Below, in pieces: positions 5,746 through 8,026 of a DNA stretch of 8,026 bases. Positions within the stretch are counted from its first letter, which is position 1. Each line of letters begins with the position of its first letter. This stretch comes from Spirochaeta sp. (GTDB taxonomy: Bacteria; Spirochaetota; Spirochaetia; DSM-27196; Alkalispirochaetaceae), in NCBI GenBank assembly GCA_007117185.1, contig SKHA01000361.1, positions 1-8,026 on the forward strand, read 5' to 3'. Below the pieces are notes generated by a model, which ran no database searches, was not told the origin of the DNA, and saw only the letters and a list, made by a program, of their open reading frames with translations. Position numbers and translations under genes: made by a program.

Positions 5746-7287
5746 GTGTCTGACACTGATTCGAACACGGTCCTGGCGATCGATATCGGAACCACCCGTA
5801 CCAAGGTGGCGTTCTATCGGGTTGCTCCCGAGGGCGGGCCGGAGGTCGTCGGGGGCGTTCACAGCGTTCCCACCCCGGGTATCCGGGGTGACGGGACCTT
5901 TGACCCCCGTGTCCTCATCGGGGCGGCGCTGGACCTCGCCGGGTCCGCGTTGACCAGGCGGGGGGCATCCTTCGCTTCGTCGGTTCGGGCGGTCGGGGTG
6001 ACCTCGTTTCTCTCGCACGTCTTTGTCGACGCCGCAGGAGGGGTCATTGGCCCCGGGTTGTCCTGGTCATATCAGCCCGCACCGGAGGCGCTGCAGGCGT
6101 GCCGGGACGCCTGCGGCGCCAGCGGATCCGGTGGATATCAGGGAGAACGGCCCGTTGCTCCGGAGCTTCTGGCCCCGCGGCTGGTGCACCTCCGGCGCAC
6201 CCACAGCACCACCGCAGAGCAGATCAGAGCGGTGATCTCCCTGAAGGACCTTTTCCGGGCGGTTTTGAGTGAGACCACCCTACCGGAACAGCTGAAGACC
6301 GATTACAGCGTGCGGGACTACTCCCTGCTGCGGGATCGCCATGATCAGCCGGTTGAACCGATTTGTGACCTTCTGCGCCAGGAAGGGTACCCCGAAGCCG
6401 CTGCGCTGCTTCCCCCGGCAGTGCCGGCGCACCGGGCGGCGGGGTCGCTGTCTCCGGTCATGGCGCAGCGGCTGGGCCTTGATCAGGGAATACCGGTAGC
6501 CGCCGGCGCCACCGACGGCACCTCCGGGATGTACGGCGGGGGCGTCCTCGGCGAGGGTACCGTTGTTGCCGTGTTCGGAACCACCGACGTGGTGATGCGC
6601 GCCGTCCCCCGGAGTAGTTCGGCAGCGCCGGATACCGGAGACAATCTCTCCCGAAACGCAGCGGTGACCCCGGGCGTGGAGATCCTCGGCGGATCAACCG
6701 CCGCCTCCGGAGCGGTTCTGGGATGGATGGACACCGTGGTCACAGGAGGGGAAGGATGGAAGTCCCTTCCTCCCGGGTCTGACGGGGTGCTGGTCGCCCC
6801 GGGGTTTGACGGCGAGCGGGCGCCCTGGAACCTTCCCGGGAGCATCGGGTCGATTCACGGGTTGTCCCTGAGCCACGGCGGTGCCCACGTTGCCCGGGCA
6901 CTGCGGGAGGCGCAACTCTACCGGATGCGCCGACTTATCGACCTGATCGTGGCAGGAGACCCGCAGGTGCAGGTCATCGCCGGTGGGGGCAACCGGAGCG
7001 CAGAGCTGGATCAGCTGCGGGCGGCGATTCTCCCCTGGCCGCTGCTGTGGCGGCGGGATCCTGAACTCTCCCTCTGCGGTACGGCGATCTTTGCCCTGGC
7101 GGCGCTGGAAGACCATCGCACCCGGAGGGACGTCCAGGGAGACGAAATGGTGCGGCGGCTGGTCAGCGCCGCCGCGAAGGACGTGGACCCCACGCCGCCT
7201 CCCTCGCCGGAACTGGGACAGACCTACAACGGGCTCTTCCGCAGATGGTCACAATGGATCGATAGCGTATACGGAGAACACATATGA
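5746..7287 (+). CDS. FGGY-family carbohydrate kinase
   Basis: Cytoplasmic ATP-dependent kinase of the FGGY family (xylulokinase, gluconokinase, glycerol kinase and relatives), 513 residues, a full-length member. N-terminal domain: ATP-phosphate loop AIDIGTTRTKVAFY (11-24), TDYSVRDYSLL (185-195), and the catalytic Asp-257 in AAGATDGTSG (252-261). C-terminal domain: the second phosphate loop AVFGTTD (275-281), GERAPW (356-361) followed by HGLSLSHGGAHVARA (371-385), the adenine-site IAGGGNRS (411-418), and the closing CGTAIFALA (444-452). These resemble xylulokinase/gluconokinase-type members more than glycerol kinase, but the sugar or polyol substrate cannot be read. The GTG start is the first start codon after an in-frame stop at 5692-5694, so it is secure by exclusion. 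It has no recognisable SD, and the preceding stop is only 16 nt upstream, so coupling to the URO-D-like gene is likely. The stop overlaps the next ATG (7284-7287). Confidence 0.93.
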   Translation: MSDTDSNTVLAIDIGTTRTKVAFYRVAPEGGPEVVGGVHSVPTPGIRGDGTFDPRVLIGAALDLAGSALTRRGASFASSVRAVGVTSFLSHVFVDAAGGVIGPGLSWSYQPAPEALQACRDACGASGSGGYQGERPVAPELLAPRLVHLRRTHSTTAEQIRAVISLKDLFRAVLSETTLPEQLKTDYSVRDYSLLRDRHDQPVEPICDLLRQEGYPEAAALLPPAVPAHRAAGSLSPVMAQRLGLDQGIPVAAGATDGTSGMYGGGVLGEGTVVAVFGTTDVVMRAVPRSSSAAPDTGDNLSRNAAVTPGVEILGGSTAASGAVLGWMDTVVTGGEGWKSLPPGSDGVLVAPGFDGERAPWNLPGSIGSIHGLSLSHGGAHVARALREAQLYRMRRLIDLIVAGDPQVQVIAGGGNRSAELDQLRAAILPWPLLWRRDPELSLCGTAIFALAALEDHRTRRDVQGDEMVRRLVSAAAKDVDPTPPPSPELGQTYNGLFRRWSQWIDSVYGEHI

Positions 7288-7793
7288 ACCTCTATCTCAG
7301 CGGAATGATTGGGTCGGGCAAGACGACGATTGGTCGGGAGGTGAGTCGTCGCTCCGGAGCGCCCTTCGTCGATCTGGATCTGGAGATGGACAGCCGTCTG
7401 GGCTACTCCTTCCACCGGCTGGTCCAGGAACAGGGATGGGTTCCCTTCCGCGAGCTGGAGTACTCCATCTGCAAGTACTTCGCCGGGCTGTCCGGGACGA
7501 TTGTCTGCCTCGGCGGAGGGACGATCCGCTACGAGTGGAACCGCGACGCCATCGCCGGGACGGGCCCGGTGGTCCTGCTGGATGCCAGCGAAGCGACCCT
7601 CATTGAGCGAGTCAGCCGGGCCGACCGCCCCCGGGTAAACCCGGACACCGACCTGGCCGGAGATATCCGTCGCATCTGGCGTGAGTACGGCCACCGCTAC
7701 CGGGACGCCGCGGACTACGTGGTGAGCACCGAGGGCCGAACCCTGGACGAGGAAGTGGCGGATCTGCTGGAGATCATCCACCGCACCTGGTGA
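7284..7793 (+). CDS. Shikimate-kinase-like P-loop kinase
   Basis: Small cytoplasmic kinase with the shikimate kinase (AroK/AroL) fold, 169 residues, family-normal length. Walker A is GMIGSGKTT (7-15). The Asp-X-Asp motif is DLD (30-32), the arginine motif FRELE (55-59) carries Arg-56, the substrate loop is LGGGT (76-80), and the lid is RPRVN (115-119). The C-terminal helix reads REYGHRYRDAADYVV (133-147). In AroK the end of this region has Arg-Asn-Pro-Leu-Tyr before the final Ala-Asp, and that Arg binds shikimate. Aligning the Tyr places Tyr-135 at the Arg position, with the nearby arginines displaced (133, 138). Three of four shikimate-contact positions are therefore kept and one seems lost. 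No other aromatic-pathway gene is nearby. The ATG overlaps the FGGY kinase stop by 4 nt, with GGAG at 7273-7276 as SD, arguing for coupled expression and a shared pathway. It may be a true shikimate kinase that moved, or a kinase for a related hydroxylated acid or cyclitol. Confidence 0.85.
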   Translation: MNLYLSGMIGSGKTTIGREVSRRSGAPFVDLDLEMDSRLGYSFHRLVQEQGWVPFRELEYSICKYFAGLSGTIVCLGGGTIRYEWNRDAIAGTGPVVLLDASEATLIERVSRADRPRVNPDTDLAGDIRRIWREYGHRYRDAADYVVSTEGRTLDEEVADLLEIIHRTW

Positions 7794-7827
7794 TGGCCGG
7801 GATGAAGCCCCCGGATTGAGGTTTCTC

Positions 7828-7849
7828 CCGACGGGGTATATCCTGTCGG
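7828..7849 (+). promoter_or_regulatory. 22-bp imperfect palindrome before the aldo/keto reductase gene
   Basis: The arms CCGACGGG (7828-7835) and CCTGTCGG (7842-7849) flank GTATAT. Eighteen of 22 positions are symmetric on DNA, centred on a TATA core. As RNA it would form an 8-bp stem (one G·T) with a 6-nt loop. It ends one base before the ATG at 7851. TTGAGG (7816-7821) and TATCCT (7839-7844), 17 bp apart, form a weak promoter match whose start would fall at about the ATG, so the palindrome would cover the -10. The arrangement fits a repressor operator or a translation-blocking hairpin. There is no T-run, so a terminator is unlikely. Confidence 0.5.
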
Positions 7850-7850
7850 T

Positions 7851-8026
7851 ATGAACACACGCGTATTGGGAAAGACGGGTTATCCCGTTTCAGAGATCGC
7901 CCTGGGAACTTGGCAGGTCGGCGGCGGCTGGGGAATGCCCTTTGACGACGCCCAGGCTGAACGGATCATCAACACTGCCATCGACAACGGAATCAACTTC
8001 ATCGATACCGCCGACGTCTACGATGC
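7851..8026 (+). CDS. Aldo/keto reductase, N-terminal part (cut by window edge)
   Basis: First 58 codons of an NAD(P)H-dependent oxidoreductase of the aldo/keto reductase superfamily, which reduces aldehydes or ketones (or the reverse) in the cytoplasm. The N-terminus MNTRVLGKTGYPVSEIALGT (1-20), then WQVGGGWG (21-28), is the standard opening of the first beta strands of the bacterial YajO/tas-type members. NGINFIDTADVYD (46-58) holds two residues of the catalytic tetrad, Asp-52 and Tyr-57; Asp-58 replaces the more frequent Gly after the Tyr. The catalytic Lys and His lie beyond the window. No good SD precedes the ATG, and a 22-bp palindrome abuts it, so the gene may be separately controlled from the operon 57 nt upstream. 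The substrate is unknown. Confidence 0.92.
   Translation, partial: MNTRVLGKTGYPVSEIALGTWQVGGGWGMPFDDAQAERIINTAIDNGINFIDTADVYD

Noticed and set aside
4719..5804. A 361-codon open frame on the minus strand opposite the URO-D-like gene.
   Set aside because: High GC keeps antisense frames open. Its peptide has no recognisable motif, while the plus-strand protein matches a family along its length and has a good SD.
7797..7814. A 5-bp stem CCGGG/CCCGG with an 8-nt loop after the shikimate-kinase-like gene, followed by a short T-containing stretch.
   Set aside because: The stem is short, the loop large, and the downstream bases (ATTGAGGTTTCT) are not a proper T-run, so I do not call it a terminator.
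1..8026. Looked for CRISPR repeats, tRNA or rRNA genes, insertion-sequence ends, and defence or phage genes.
   Set aside because: None seen. The window is almost fully coding with metabolic and transport genes, and no long direct or inverted repeats were noticed beyond those listed.

Overview
The window is a GC-rich (about 60% by eye), densely packed, single-strand bacterial locus. All nine coding regions read left to right. The core is a complete five-gene branched-chain-amino-acid-type (Liv/HAAT) ABC importer. It is followed without a terminator by three enzymes: a uroporphyrinogen-decarboxylase-like (URO-D/MtaA superfamily) protein, an FGGY carbohydrate kinase and a small shikimate-kinase-like P-loop kinase. 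The start of an aldo/keto reductase follows. The lineage cannot be proven from sequence alone. The signal peptide of the binding protein ends in Phe-Ala-Ser-Gly-Ala-Ala-Glu, a cleavage region I associate with free-living spirochaetes (Spirochaeta/Alkalispirochaeta-like), so a high-GC spirochaete is my best guess at moderate confidence.

Layout: 1-66 is the tail of an upstream gene. 67-149 is an AT-richer intergenic stretch with a candidate promoter and a strong Shine-Dalgarno (SD). 150-1280 is the periplasmic binding protein. 1281-1369 holds an 11-bp GC-rich hairpin with no T-tract. 1370-4737 encodes two permeases and two ATPases, spaced by 7 nt or overlapping at ATGA. 4776-5729 is the URO-D-like protein, 5746-7287 the FGGY kinase, and 7284-7793 the shikimate-kinase-like protein, which overlaps the FGGY gene at ATGA. 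7794-7850 contains a 22-bp imperfect palindrome that ends one base before the aldo/keto reductase ATG. The reductase (7851-8026) is cut by the window edge.

How the genes may work together: the binding protein would capture a small solute, LivH/M/G/F-type subunits would import it, and the kinases, URO-D-like protein and perhaps the reductase would process it. An amino-acid-type importer coupled to a sugar or polyol kinase and a shikimate-kinase-like enzyme is an unusual mix. It suggests the cargo is not leucine but a hydroxylated or carboxylated compound, possibly sugar-acid-like or cyclitol-like. That substrate assignment is inference. The best candidates for something undescribed are the URO-D-like protein, with a His-X-His plus distal Cys pattern and no corrinoid partner in view, and the shikimate-kinase-like protein, which appears to lack one of the shikimate-binding arginines.
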